Of a stretch of 64,000 nucleotides of DNA, positions 18,959 to 28,487 are shown piece by piece. Numbering within the stretch: position 1 is the first letter of the stretch; each line of letters begins with the position of its first letter. The stretch covers positions 60,924 to 124,923 of the forward strand of contig URMH01000002.1 in the NCBI GenBank assembly GCA_900549015.1. Direction: 5' to 3'. The stretch comes from an uncultured Blautia sp. Its GTDB lineage: Bacteria; Bacillota; Clostridia; Lachnospirales; Lachnospiraceae. Made by a program: the position numbers and the translations under genes. Under the pieces are notes generated by a model, which saw only the letters and a list, made by a program, of their open reading frames with translations, ran no database searches and was not told the origin of the DNA.

Positions 18959-20722
18959 TTAAGCCTCTCCTTCTTGCGCTGCTGCCTGCATTCCTTCCTC
19001 CAGGCTTCCAAGGTCGGAAATTACCTGATCTCCCTCTTTCAGACCTTCTTTGATCTCCACGTAATCCTGAGAACTCAGCCCGGTTGTCACATTTTGTCTT
19101 GTGATCACACCGTCTTTCAGAATATAGCAGAAGGAGCCGTCCTTTCCTATATTTACAGCCTCCACAGGAAGCGTCACCACATCTTCAGCAGACTCCGCGT
19201 GAATTTTTACTTTTGCATCTACACCCAGAAAAATATCTTCATCAGGATTTAAAATGCTGACTGTGGCTGAAATCACAGGTGTTCCTTTTTCATTTGGAGA
19301 AGCGATGTGGCTTACCTTTGTTACCTTTCCTTCATATGTACGGTCTGCCATTGTAATTTCCGCGCTCTGCCCTTCTTTTACCTTATCATAATCGTATTTC
19401 GAAATATTTATATCTACACTTACCTTATCTGTGTTCTGGAGAGTAAAAAGCTCCATACCCTGCGTCACAGTGGAACCTTCCACAGCCGCTGTTTTGGAAA
19501 TGACTCCGTTAAACTCAGCGGAAATTCCCTTTTTTCCGTCCTCCAGAAGTTCTTCTGCTGTCTTGGCTTCCATCTCAGAAAGATTATTTGTAATTTTCAT
19601 CTTTTCCTTCTGCTCTTTGGAAAGACCGGCTTCATCAGCCTCTGCAACTGCTTTTTCTGAAGCAAGCTCAGACTGAAGCTCTGCCAGATTGCTGCTTGCG
19701 TCCTCCAGGGCTCTCTCAATTCCGGAAGTATCGACCGACGTATAGGAAGCTCCCCCTGTCTGAACATTTTCTGTCTCTGGGCCTGCCTGACTTCCGTCTG
19801 TCAGCTCGTCGCTTCCTGAAAATACAGCATTTTCAAAATCAGAAAGCGCCGGCATTTTCGGCTCCTGCGCTTTCATTGTCTCATAAGCCTCTTTTGCCTG
19901 ATTCTTTGTAATTTCTGCCTGGCTTCTCACCTGTTCTGCCTGATGGAGCGCCTCTGTATTTGCCTCGGAAGGATCTGCCTGCCATGTTGCAAACGCCATC
20001 TGATAAGCGGTATCTGCCTGATTAAAATCGCTCTGCGCCTGATTTGCGCTGGAATTTAATTCTCCAAGCTCCTGCTGATATTTTGGAAGCGTCTCGTTCT
20101 GATACACACTGAGAGCCTCTGTATACGCCTTCTGTATCGCCTGATTTTTCTGCTCCTGCGCCTTCTGCTGGGCGGCAAGCTCCGCCTGCGCCTGTGCTGC
20201 CTGCGCTTCCGCCTGATCTCTGGCTGCCTGCGCCTGTACCTGGGAAAGCTGGGATTTTAAAGACGATACCTGATTCTTCTTGCTTTCTATCTGCTGTTCC
20301 AGAGTCTCTACATTCTTTTTGGCATCACTCTGTTTCTTTTCTGCCTTATCTGACTTCTTTATGGTGTCCTCATAATCGTATTTTCCGGACTGGAAAGACA
20401 TGGCAGCTTTCTGGTTATCTTTTTCCAGATTTTCCATGTCAAACGCGATCAGTTTTGTTCCTTTTTTTACAGAGTCTCCTTCTTCAAAAGAAACTTCTGA
20501 TATTTTTGCGTTCACAGGAGAAAAAAATGTTTTCTGCTCCTCGCTTACCACCGTTCCTGTGGCGTCTACAATCTGTTCCACATCTCCCACAACTGCAGTC
20601 TGCACCGGAACAGCGGGAACTGACGCTTCTTTTGAACCGCCCTTGCCTGCAACGGCAACGCCTCCTGCCACAACTGCCACTACGCCTGCACATATTAATA
20701 TTTTTTTATTTCTTTTCTTCAT
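18959..20722 (-). CDS. MacA/HlyD-type periplasmic-adaptor-like protein
   Basis: A 587-residue membrane-fusion protein of the MacA type. An N-terminal signal anchor (KKILICAGVVAVVAGGVAVAG) is followed by a barrel-sandwich half (VVGDVEQIVDATGTVVS). A very long Gln/Ala/Glu-rich coiled-coil hairpin covers about residues 110-395. Then comes the second lipoyl half (GVISKTAAVEGSTVTQGMELFTL), a beta-barrel and a C-terminal domain (LPVEAVNIGKDGSFCYIL). The hairpin is longer than usual and of low complexity. In Gram-positives such adaptors work with MacB-type transporters at the cell surface. It overlaps the ATPase gene by 4 bases. Confidence 0.88.
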   Translation of the reverse strand: MKKRNKKILICAGVVAVVAGGVAVAGKGGSKEASVPAVPVQTAVVGDVEQIVDATGTVVSEEQKTFFSPVNAKISEVSFEEGDSVKKGTKLIAFDMENLEKDNQKAAMSFQSGKYDYEDTIKKSDKAEKKQSDAKKNVETLEQQIESKKNQVSSLKSQLSQVQAQAARDQAEAQAAQAQAELAAQQKAQEQKNQAIQKAYTEALSVYQNETLPKYQQELGELNSSANQAQSDFNQADTAYQMAFATWQADPSEANTEALHQAEQVRSQAEITKNQAKEAYETMKAQEPKMPALSDFENAVFSGSDELTDGSQAGPETENVQTGGASYTSVDTSGIERALEDASSNLAELQSELASEKAVAEADEAGLSKEQKEKMKITNNLSEMEAKTAEELLEDGKKGISAEFNGVISKTAAVEGSTVTQGMELFTLQNTDKVSVDINISKYDYDKVKEGQSAEITMADRTYEGKVTKVSHIASPNEKGTPVISATVSILNPDEDIFLGVDAKVKIHAESAEDVVTLPVEAVNIGKDGSFCYILKDGVITRQNVTTGLSSQDYVEIKEGLKEGDQVISDLGSLEEGMQAAAQEGEA

Positions 20723-21429
20723 GCCTTCATCTCCTCAAACTTCTCGTTTATGGTATCTGATTCTATTTTTCCGTCCATAATACGGACCACCCGCTTTGCC
20801 TGATCTGCAATTCCATTATCATGGGTGATCAGAATAATCGTTTTTCCTGTTTTGTGCATATCCTTCAAAATCCCAAGAATTTCCCTGCTGGACGCAGAAT
20901 CAAGATTTCCGGTAGGCTCATCTGCAAGAATCACAGGCGGCTTTGCCGCGATCGCTCTTGCTATGGCAACCCTCTGCTGCTGACCTCCCGACATCTCGTT
21001 TGGTTTGTGATGAAGTCTTTTTTCCAGACCTACCATTTTTAAAGATTCGATGGCAAGATTTCTTCTTGTTTTCCTGTCGATTCCCCTGTAGATCAGAGGA
21101 AGCTCCACGTTTTCAATGGCTGTGAGATTTGCGATCAGATTAAATCCCTGAAAAATAAAACCAATCTCCCGGTTCCGCACTACGGAAAGCTCGTTGTCTT
21201 TCATAGTGGATACGTCTGTGCCATTCAGATAATATTCTCCGGAAGTGGGAACGTCGAGACACCCAAGCATATTCATAAAGGTGGATTTTCCGGAACCGGA
21301 CTGACCGATGATCGCCACAAATTCCCCTTTCTGAATCTCCAGATTCACATGATCTAACGCCCTTACCTCGTTTTCTCCCGGATTATAAATTTTACATAAG
21401 TCTTTTACTTTTATCAGTGCCTCTTCCAT
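20719..21429 (-). CDS. MacB/LolD-type ABC transporter ATPase
   Basis: A 236-residue ATP-binding subunit: Walker A GQSGSGKST, Q-loop FIFQGFNL, signature MSGGQQQRVAIARA, Walker B VILADEPTGNLD, H-loop ITHD. First gene of the three-gene operon; its TGA overlaps the adaptor start. It powers the adaptor/permease complex on the cytoplasmic face. Confidence 0.93.
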   Translation of the reverse strand: MEEALIKVKDLCKIYNPGENEVRALDHVNLEIQKGEFVAIIGQSGSGKSTFMNMLGCLDVPTSGEYYLNGTDVSTMKDNELSVVRNREIGFIFQGFNLIANLTAIENVELPLIYRGIDRKTRRNLAIESLKMVGLEKRLHHKPNEMSGGQQQRVAIARAIAAKPPVILADEPTGNLDSASSREILGILKDMHKTGKTIILITHDNGIADQAKRVVRIMDGKIESDTINEKFEEMKA

Positions 21430-21517
21430 GTTACGCCTCCTGCCCCTGATTATATCATTGCACTGTCGTATTTTCTATAACAGAGCAAAGAATCTCGCTT
21501 GCGAGATTCTCCGCCAG

Positions 21518-21564
21518 CATAAAAAAACAGAACCGGGGCGTTCAGTACCCTGGTCCTGCTTTCC
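21518..21564 (-). terminator. Terminator between aminopeptidase and ABC operon
   Basis: Imperfect hairpin (CAGAACCGGGG and CCCTGGTCCTG) followed on the minus strand by TTTTTTTATG. It lies 3' of the aminopeptidase gene. Confidence 0.65.
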
Positions 21565-21620
21565 CTCTGTTTGTTATAACGAGGAAGGATTTATTTTTGA
21601 TTCATCTTAAATAATATTTT

Positions 21621-23009
21621 TTACGCATCAAGAAGAAATGCTTTATATGCTTTTTTCGCCTCGTATACGTCTGCCTTGCTTGTTACTTCCCACGGAGCGT
21701 GCATACTTAAAACAGCAACGCCGCTGTCGATAACTTCCATTCCGTAAAGAGCTGCGATAAACGCGATAGTTCCGCCGCCGCCAACATCAACTTTTCCAAG
21801 CTCTGCTGTCTGGAATGCAACTTCATGGTCATCAAAGATTCTGCGTACTCTTGCAACGTATTCTGCGTTTGCATCGTTGGAGCCGGATTTTCCTCTTGCT
21901 CCTGTAAATTTGTTGAGAACAATGCCTCTTCCAAGGAACGCTGCGTTTTTCTTCTCAAAGCATTCTGCATAAGCCGGGTCAAAGCCTGCGCTTACGTCAG
22001 AAGAAAGCATGCTGCAGCCGCGAAGAGTTCTTCTTAAAGCAAGATCGGAATATACGCCCATTGCGTCCATAAGCTCTGCCACGCTGTTCTCAAAGAAACG
22101 TGACTGCATACCTGTTGCACCTACACTTCCGATTTCTTCTTTGTCTACAAGGAGACAGCAGCATGTACGTTTCGGAGCTTCCATCTCAAGCATTGCTACA
22201 AGAGAAGTGTAAGCACATACACGGTCGTCCTGTCCGTAAGCAGCGATCATGCTTCTGTCAAGACCGCAGTCTCTTGCTTTTCCTGCCGGAACTATTTCAA
22301 GCTCTGCTGAAAGGAAATCTTCTTCCTCAATTCCGTATTTCTCTGTGAGAAGCTTCATAACATTTTCTTTTACTGCTTCTTTTTTATCTTCCGGAAGGTC
22401 TTTTAACGGTCTGCTTCCAATAAGGAGATCAAGGCTTTCTCCCTCAACTACTGTAGAAGCCGGTTTCTCCATCTGCTTTCCTGCAAGGTGTACAAGAAGA
22501 TCTGTGATATATACGATCGGGTCGCCTTCTTCTTCTCCGATATTTACGTTTACTACAGAACCGTCTTTCTTTGCGATCACGCCGTGAAGTGCAAGAGGAA
22601 GAGCTACCCACTGGTATTTCTTGATACCGCCATAGTAATGTGTATCAAGGTAAGCAAGGTCGGAATCCTCATACAGCGGATTCTGTTTGATGTCGATTCT
22701 CGGAGAGTCGATGTGCGCGCCAAGAATATTCATACCTTTTGTAATATCCTCTTCTCCGATGTGGAAAAGAGCAATGATTTTATTCATATCAACTGTGTAA
22801 ACCTTATCTCCGGCTTTTACAGTCTCACCTTTTGCAAGTTTTTCTTCCAGGGAAACATAGCCTTTTGCTCTTGCCTCCTCGATTGTTCTGTCTACGCATT
22901 CGCGCTCTGTCTTTCCATTGTCAAGAAAACTCTTATAAGCTTCTGCGAGAGCTTCCATTTCTTTTTCGTCTGCTTCTGTATAAGAAAGCCAGGCATTTTT
23001 TCTTTCCAT
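21621..23009 (-). CDS. M18-family aminopeptidase
   Basis: A 462-residue metallo-aminopeptidase that removes N-terminal residues, with preference for acidic or neutral residues in this family. Metal and catalytic motifs seen are LGAHIDSPRIDIK (first zinc histidine), LLVDKEEIGSVGATGMQSRF (catalytic Glu and metal Glu), and SSDVSAGFDPAYAECFEKKN. A C-terminal block, LSMHAPWEVTSKAD, supplies the last ligand. Length matches M18 enzymes, which are usually large dodecameric cytoplasmic proteins. Single gene with its own terminator, divergent from the ATPase gene upstream. Confidence 0.9.
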   Translation of the reverse strand: MERKNAWLSYTEADEKEMEALAEAYKSFLDNGKTERECVDRTIEEARAKGYVSLEEKLAKGETVKAGDKVYTVDMNKIIALFHIGEEDITKGMNILGAHIDSPRIDIKQNPLYEDSDLAYLDTHYYGGIKKYQWVALPLALHGVIAKKDGSVVNVNIGEEEGDPIVYITDLLVHLAGKQMEKPASTVVEGESLDLLIGSRPLKDLPEDKKEAVKENVMKLLTEKYGIEEEDFLSAELEIVPAGKARDCGLDRSMIAAYGQDDRVCAYTSLVAMLEMEAPKRTCCCLLVDKEEIGSVGATGMQSRFFENSVAELMDAMGVYSDLALRRTLRGCSMLSSDVSAGFDPAYAECFEKKNAAFLGRGIVLNKFTGARGKSGSNDANAEYVARVRRIFDDHEVAFQTAELGKVDVGGGGTIAFIAALYGMEVIDSGVAVLSMHAPWEVTSKADVYEAKKAYKAFLLDA

Positions 23010-23175
23010 TTTTATCCACCTTTCCTACCCTTTTTTATAAAAAAGGATATTATCTTTTATCGTTTTCGATATGTTTTCTATTATAGAACAAAACCACAGA
23101 TTTTTCCATATCTAACTTTACAAAAACACGGGAATTCGTTATAGTGAATTTAATATCGCCAAAGGAGGTTTTTAC

Positions 23176-24906
23176 ATGCAGTCATCTACACAGCTTCAGG
23201 AACAGCTTCGCTCTCTCAACAGAAAGAGCTACCCTGCATATAAATCACTAAAGGGAGCGTATCGTTTCCCAAAATACATTTTATCCATTGACCATGTACA
23301 GGGGGATCCGTTTGCCTCCCCTTCCCATATAACTGTCTCTGTCTCCCATAAAGACGCCGGTTTTCCCGCTGATTATTATAAAGACAAACTGACACGCACC
23401 ACCCTTTCCGACTATCTTACGAGACGATTTGAACAGCAGATAAACCGTTTTTCTTTCCGGGCAAAAGGTTCCGGAAAAAGCGGTCTGATTTCCGTGAGCC
23501 ACTGCGGTCAGGAGGTTTTAAGCCGCACTGCCTGCGAAATTACAGATGAGGGAATTACCGCCCGTTTCTTTGTGGGCTTTCCTGCAAACGGACGCACCAT
23601 CAACGCGCCGGAGCTTGAAAAAATTCTTTTTGATTTCCTTCCCGCAAGTGTGGAACAGAGTTTCTTCTATAAGAATATAAACGGCGCTCATTTACAAAAA
23701 TCAATCTGTCTCGCAGAAGACCAGGCGTATATCCGCAAAACTTTAAAAGAGCGTAATCTCGCCGCCTTTGTTGCAGACGGAGCCATTCTTCCAAGGGAAA
23801 GCGGCGTTTCCCAGAAGCCTATGAAAAATGCAGTTGCCTTTTCCTCCCCGGAAAGCCTTCGCATCACTTTAGAGCTTCCTCACAAGGGAAAAATAACCGG
23901 TATGGGCGTTCCCTGCGGCATTACCTTAATTGTGGGCGGCGGCTATCACGGGAAATCCACTCTCTTAAATGCACTGGAACTTGGTGTATATAACCACATT
24001 CCGGAAGACGGAAGAGAGTATGTCATCACAGAGGAAAGCGCCTTAAAGCTCCGTTCAGAAGACGGACGTTTCATTAAAGATACGGACATTTCCATGTTCA
24101 TTAACGACCTTCCAAACAAAAAAGACACCCGCTGCTTCTCCACAGAGGACGCCAGCGGCAGCACCTCCCAGGCTGCCGGAATTGTGGAAGGAATCGAATC
24201 CGGAAGCCGCGTTTTCCTTCTTGACGAGGATACTTCTGCCACCAATTTTATGGTTCGCGATGAATTTATGCAAAAGGTAATATCCCGGGAAAAAGAGCCT
24301 ATTACCCCTTTCCTTGAGCGCGCCCGCTGCCTTTATGAAAAAGGCGGCATTTCCACCATTCTTGTTGCCGGAAGCTCAGGAGCATTTTTCCACATTGCAG
24401 ACACCATTATTCAGATGGATAACTACTATCCGGTGGACATTACCGCCTCCACAAAAGAGCTCTGTAAAAGCTACCCTCTTACAGATTCTCACGTGCCTCC
24501 CTTCCATATGCCGGAAAGCCGCCGGATTATGACAAAGGCTGCTGCCGTAAAAACAAAGGGAAGAAATTATTTCGGAAAAGAAATGGCAGCCGTTCCGGAG
24601 CGTCTGAAAATCAAGGTTCACGGAAAAGACGGCTTCTCTCTTGGCAAGCAGGAAATTGACCTTCGCTATATCGAGCAGATTACAGACGGGGAGCAGACCG
24701 CCGCTCTCGGGCTTCTCCTCAAATACGCCTGCGAGCATCTGATCGACGGAAAACGAACACTTGGGGAAATCGTGGAATTTTTAAATAAAGAACTGGAAGA
24801 AAAAGGCTTTAATGCCTTCCGGGAAAACGGATATGTTTCCGGCGGGTATGCCATGCCGAGGGTTCAGGAAATTTATTCCTGTTTTAACCGATATAGAAGG
24901 GTATAA
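23176..24906 (+). CDS. ABC-class P-loop ATPase (PF09818-like)
   Basis: A 576-residue protein of the 'predicted ATPase of the ABC class' family. The P-loop is IVGGGYHGKSTLLNALELGVYNH near residue 250, and EDTSATNFMVRD near residue 356 looks like the family's Walker B region. VAGSSGAFFHIADTII follows. There are no transmembrane segments or partner permease, so it is probably a soluble nucleic-acid or protein-remodelling ATPase; the family has no settled role. The ATG has a perfect AAAGGAGG upstream. It is divergent from the aminopeptidase gene and followed by a terminator. Confidence 0.85.
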   Translation: MQSSTQLQEQLRSLNRKSYPAYKSLKGAYRFPKYILSIDHVQGDPFASPSHITVSVSHKDAGFPADYYKDKLTRTTLSDYLTRRFEQQINRFSFRAKGSGKSGLISVSHCGQEVLSRTACEITDEGITARFFVGFPANGRTINAPELEKILFDFLPASVEQSFFYKNINGAHLQKSICLAEDQAYIRKTLKERNLAAFVADGAILPRESGVSQKPMKNAVAFSSPESLRITLELPHKGKITGMGVPCGITLIVGGGYHGKSTLLNALELGVYNHIPEDGREYVITEESALKLRSEDGRFIKDTDISMFINDLPNKKDTRCFSTEDASGSTSQAAGIVEGIESGSRVFLLDEDTSATNFMVRDEFMQKVISREKEPITPFLERARCLYEKGGISTILVAGSSGAFFHIADTIIQMDNYYPVDITASTKELCKSYPLTDSHVPPFHMPESRRIMTKAAAVKTKGRNYFGKEMAAVPERLKIKVHGKDGFSLGKQEIDLRYIEQITDGEQTAALGLLLKYACEHLIDGKRTLGEIVEFLNKELEEKGFNAFRENGYVSGGYAMPRVQEIYSCFNRYRRV

Positions 24907-24922
24907 TTTTACCCAAACAAAA

Positions 24923-24970
24923 ACTACCTCTTCTTCGGCGGTCCTGCCGTGAGAGGTAGTCTTGTTATTT
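24923..24970 (+). terminator. Terminator of ABC-class ATPase gene
   Basis: Stem ACTACCTCT (24923-24931)/AGAGGTAGT (24952-24960) with an inner GGCGG/CCGTG-like stem, followed by a T-rich stretch. Confidence 0.75.
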
Positions 24971-24995
24971 ACATATTTAGGGAAAGGAAAGAGTT

Positions 24996-25022
24996 ATCTT
25001 AAAAGCTCTGTTCTTTTAAGAT
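24996..25022. repeat. 10-bp inverted repeat in convergent intergenic region
   Basis: ATCTTAAAAG (24996-25005) and CTTTTAAGAT (25013-25022) form a perfect hairpin with a 7-base loop in the gap between two convergent genes. It may back up termination; no other feature was seen in 24971-25122. Confidence 0.5.
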
Positions 25023-25122
25023 GTATATATCATATCAGGTAATTGTGAGGAAATTTTGTCTTAATTCTAATAAATTTATAAAAACAATTAAAAAGATATT
25101 ATAGAATTATGATTTTCCTTCC

Positions 25123-25854
25123 TCAGTCGTGTCGTTCATCTTCATTATCGTAGCATTCGCAGAAACGGGCAGCAAATGCCGGCGGTTCGTCCTTCACATA
25201 AAGATGAGATATATCCCCGAACGAACTGATACGGAAAGAAGCGATTCCCTTCCGTCTCTCCTCTGTCACAACTGTTGTGACAGAAGTAGGCGCCGCGCAC
25301 ATTCCATGCCATAAAACCATAGGAGACGCTCCGATCAGATGTGCCAAAAGCACACATTCCAGTCCGAAATGGCAGAAAAATACAAGCGTATCCTGATTCG
25401 GTTTTTCTACTTTATAAATATGTCCGTCACGCACATATCCGTGCTTTGCAAGAAGTCTGTCAAACTCCCCTGTTACCTTTTCGTATTCTTCTTTAATATT
25501 CTCCGGAGTAAAACGCTCGTTTTCAAACCAGTGATCATACTGATAAAAACGCTCGTCCTTTGTCCAGTCCTGTGGCAGCCAGTCCCATAATCCCTTCTTT
25601 CTGTCTGTTACATCGGGACGGTTAATGTAATACGTAAACTCTCGAAGCCAGTCGCATTCTTCTGCTGTCCTGCCCATCTTTTTTAAAGTAAGAGAAGCCG
25701 TATCCTTTGCTCTCCCAAGAGGGGAAACGTAAAAATCCTTTATATCCAGCTTTGAAAGCCGTTCTGATAAATATTCCGCTTCTTTCCAGCCTTTTTCTGT
25801 GAGAGAATCTATGGAATAATCTGGGTCTCCATGTCTTACAATTAATAACTTCAT
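25123..25854 (-). CDS. Histidine phosphatase (phosphoglycerate mutase-like)
   Basis: A 243-residue histidine phosphatase. The RHG catalytic motif is at residues 7-9 (LLIVRHGDPDYS). YVSPLGRAKDTASLT is the second Arg, and FFCHFGLECVLLAHL holds the second catalytic His. The family includes metabolite and protein phosphatases; the substrate cannot be read here. It is a single gene on the minus strand, converging with the ABC-class ATPase gene. ATG 25854 follows an AGGAGAA sequence. Confidence 0.88.
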   Translation of the reverse strand: MKLLIVRHGDPDYSIDSLTEKGWKEAEYLSERLSKLDIKDFYVSPLGRAKDTASLTLKKMGRTAEECDWLREFTYYINRPDVTDRKKGLWDWLPQDWTKDERFYQYDHWFENERFTPENIKEEYEKVTGEFDRLLAKHGYVRDGHIYKVEKPNQDTLVFFCHFGLECVLLAHLIGASPMVLWHGMCAAPTSVTTVVTEERRKGIASFRISSFGDISHLYVKDEPPAFAARFCECYDNEDERHD

Positions 25855-25930
25855 TTCATTTCTCCTGCCTGCATAATATTATCCTTCAAGTATATATCCT
25901 TTGCCAGCACATTGTCAATCAGGATAAAAT

Positions 25931-25958
25931 AAGCCTCCTGTAAAAATACAGGAGACTT
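25931..25958 (-). terminator. Terminator of sugar permease operon
   Basis: AAGCCTCCTGTA/TACAGGAGACTT hairpin with a short A/T loop and a T-rich run on the minus strand, 16 bases after the second permease stop. Confidence 0.8.
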
Positions 25959-25974
25959 ATTGCATTTGCCGTTA

Positions 25975-27327
25975 TTATCCCTTTACACCGGAAGCCACAA
26001 TACTCTGCTTCAATTGTTTTGAGAAAAGAATGGAGAGAAGAATGACCGGTGTAATCGTTACTACCGCAAGTCCCATCAGAGCGTTCTGCTTTGTACTTAC
26101 ATTATTGGAAATATTATAAAGAGCAACATTTAAAGTCCATAAATTCTGATCCTCTGTTACCATCCATGCCCAGAAGAAGTCATTCCAGTTTCCAATAAAC
26201 GTCTGAAGGGCGATCAGAGAGATAATCGGTTTTGACAGCGGCATACAGATTTTACTGTATAAGTATAAGTTAGAGGCTCCATCAAGAGAAGCCGCCTCAA
26301 AATAGCTTCCAGGAATCTGATCAAAAAATCCTTTGTACAAGTATACATAGAAACCATACGGATACAAAAACGGAAGCAAAAGAGCTGCGTAATTATTGTA
26401 GGCTCCCATTTCTCTGTACATAACCAGCTGCGGAAGCATAATACTCGCAAACGGCACCATCATGGCCCCCATAAAAAACATCAATACCACTTTTCCGGCT
26501 CTTGGGGTCAGAAGTCTGCTGATTACAAAAGCACAGACAGAGCAGAGAATTACCTGTGCAATCATGGCAAAACCGATAACGATCACACTGTTTCCCACAA
26601 ACGTCATAAACCCGAATTTTGCAATCGTTTCATTCTTCGGATATATGTATCCCGGCATCTGAAGATAGTATTTAAAGCTCTCTACGTTCAGCCAGTTATT
26701 CCGTTTATCGCCTACAGAAACAAGCTTTCCTGTCAAAGGATATTTTTCATTGATCAGTTCTGTTACGGATTCTTTAAAGTAACTTCCAAGCCCTTCCGGA
26801 CATTCCTTTGAAATGCCATTCAAATCAAACTCGTATCCAATAGATTCACTTGCTCTTAAATATCTGTCACCATGCAAAATTACTTCTTTTTTAATTGCAG
26901 AACGGGTAAAGATTCCATAATCGCATTCCATCTGCAGTTTCATCTGATGGGCTCTTGAATGAAATACAGTTTTCCCATCCCTTGTACCATAAAACTGTAC
27001 TTCCATAATGGACTGATCACCCATTTTATAGTTGATTCCAAACATGGCAAGCACACTGTCCTGCTGCATCAAATCTTTTAACTCTTCCTCACTTCCCTCT
27101 ATATCTGAATAATCTGCCACAAGAGAGACACTGTTTGCAGAAGAAGGCAAAAGCTTTGGAGGGACTTCATATATTTCCGAATTATTTTTCATAGAGCCGG
27201 ATACTGCAAATATAAAGGGATACAACATAAGTGCCGCAAACATAAGGGACAGCACAACTGCACATATCTTTAACGTCCGGTCAGATCCGCTCATCCGGAT
27301 TTTATTTTTATTCTTCTTTTTTGACAT
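25975..27327 (-). CDS. Sugar ABC permease (MalG-like) with large extracytoplasmic insert
   Basis: About 450 residues. A first helix (VVLSLMFAALMLYPFIFAVSGSMK) is followed by an inserted hydrophilic domain of about 170 residues. The remaining helices follow from about GNSVIVIGFAMIAQVILC, with the EAA coupling loop EAASLDGASNLYLYSKICMPL. Ordinary MalG-like permeases are about 280 residues, so the insert is unusual for this subunit. ATG 27327 is used because AGGAG stands 7 bases upstream and the upstream gene stops at 27338. It pairs with the 300-residue permease. No ATPase is encoded nearby, so a shared MsmK/UgpC-type ATPase elsewhere is likely. Confidence 0.85.
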   Translation of the reverse strand: MSKKKNKNKIRMSGSDRTLKICAVVLSLMFAALMLYPFIFAVSGSMKNNSEIYEVPPKLLPSSANSVSLVADYSDIEGSEEELKDLMQQDSVLAMFGINYKMGDQSIMEVQFYGTRDGKTVFHSRAHQMKLQMECDYGIFTRSAIKKEVILHGDRYLRASESIGYEFDLNGISKECPEGLGSYFKESVTELINEKYPLTGKLVSVGDKRNNWLNVESFKYYLQMPGYIYPKNETIAKFGFMTFVGNSVIVIGFAMIAQVILCSVCAFVISRLLTPRAGKVVLMFFMGAMMVPFASIMLPQLVMYREMGAYNNYAALLLPFLYPYGFYVYLYKGFFDQIPGSYFEAASLDGASNLYLYSKICMPLSKPIISLIALQTFIGNWNDFFWAWMVTEDQNLWTLNVALYNISNNVSTKQNALMGLAVVTITPVILLSILFSKQLKQSIVASGVKG

Positions 27328-27337
27328 AGCTGTTCTC

Positions 27338-28240
27338 CTATTCTCTTTCCGATTTTTCAAAGTGCATCTGCACCATAGTCAGCAGCGCTGTTACAATAAG
27401 AAGGATGATGGAGGCGGCAGAACCGCGGCCATAATTCAAATCCTGATTAAATGCCTGATAGATAAAAATGCCCTGTGTCGTGGACGAACCGCTTGGACCA
27501 CCCGATGCATACATATATGGCGCATCCAGAAGCTGCATAGTTGTAATCACACACATAATCAGCTGGATAAATACCATAAATGAAATATTCGGAAGAATAA
27601 TTTTTGTAATTTTAGAAAATCCTGTACATCCGTCAAGAGCTGCGGATTCCAGAATATCTCCTGAAATTCCCTGAATAGCAGACAGATACAGAAGAACGGT
27701 AAGACCGCCTCCAAGAACACCAGGGAAAATAATACAGAACTTTACAAGCGCAGGATCGCTTAACCATGCCTGAGGTTCCCCACCGAAAAACTTCACAATC
27801 TGATTTGCAACACCATAATCCGGATGCCATATCCATCTCCATATAATTACATTTACAGAAGTAGGGATCAGCGCCGGAAGAATATATAACGTCGTCAGAC
27901 CTTTTTGAAGCCGCTGCAGCTCATTTAAAAGAAGTGCCTGGATCAGCGGAATAAAAAAGCACATCGCAAGCTGCAAAAGAAGAAAAATCAAAGTATTCTT
28001 CCATGACTGCCAGTAAAAGTCCATCTGAAACATATCCTGATAATTTTTAAACCCTACAAATTTTCCCGGCGGATTAATAGGATCATACTTAAATAGCGAT
28101 ATGAAAAAGGCACTTACAATCGGGTAATATTTTAACCACAAAGTAAAAAAAATAGGCGGTGCAAGAATACACCAGGGAGCTACTTTTCTTCTGAAGGTGT
28201 AGCTTGACATCCCATGTTTTTTCTTTTCTTTTTTATTCAT
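27338..28240 (-). CDS. Sugar ABC permease (MalF/UgpA-like)
   Basis: A 300-residue membrane permease with six helices and the EAA loop ESAALDGCTGFSKITKIILPN. It is the first gene of the permease operon, read divergently from the solute-binding protein gene. Together with the MalG-like partner it forms the membrane channel of a CUT1-type importer, probably for an oligosaccharide or glycoside. ATG 28240 follows a GGAGGT-like ribosome binding site. Confidence 0.9.
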   Translation of the reverse strand: MNKKEKKKHGMSSYTFRRKVAPWCILAPPIFFTLWLKYYPIVSAFFISLFKYDPINPPGKFVGFKNYQDMFQMDFYWQSWKNTLIFLLLQLAMCFFIPLIQALLLNELQRLQKGLTTLYILPALIPTSVNVIIWRWIWHPDYGVANQIVKFFGGEPQAWLSDPALVKFCIIFPGVLGGGLTVLLYLSAIQGISGDILESAALDGCTGFSKITKIILPNISFMVFIQLIMCVITTMQLLDAPYMYASGGPSGSSTTQGIFIYQAFNQDLNYGRGSAASIILLIVTALLTMVQMHFEKSERE

Positions 28241-28414
28241 TTTTATCTGATACCTCCTACCCTCGATTCTATACCTACAGTATAATAGAAAATTGCCTTC
28301 TGAAAAATCAACAGGTTACACTTTTTATGTGTCTTTATTTAACCTTTACATTTTCTTTTGAAAAAGAGATAAAAAAGTAGACATTTTTTGCACAAAACGT
28401 TAATTTCCTGTAAT

Positions 28415-28443
28415 TTCTTTATATTAAAATTCTCTGTTATAAT
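28415..28443 (+). promoter_or_regulatory. Extended -10 promoter of solute-binding protein gene
   Basis: TGTTATAAT (extended -10, TATAAT at 28438-28443) with a weak TTCTTT 17 bases upstream. The weak -35 fits dependence on an activator such as the AraC-type response regulator encoded downstream. The divergent intergenic region 28241-28487 must also hold the permease promoter. Confidence 0.55.
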
Positions 28444-28487
28444 AAACACACAAAACGAGTTCGAGATGAACCAAAGGAGGATGTAGC

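Noticed and set aside
20194..20760. A 188-codon open frame on the plus strand.
   Set aside because: It runs antisense to the low-complexity coiled-coil of the adaptor gene; codon composition is a mirror artefact.
22488..23144. A 218-codon open frame on the plus strand.
   Set aside because: Antisense to the aminopeptidase gene with no ribosome binding site and no recognisable protein pattern.
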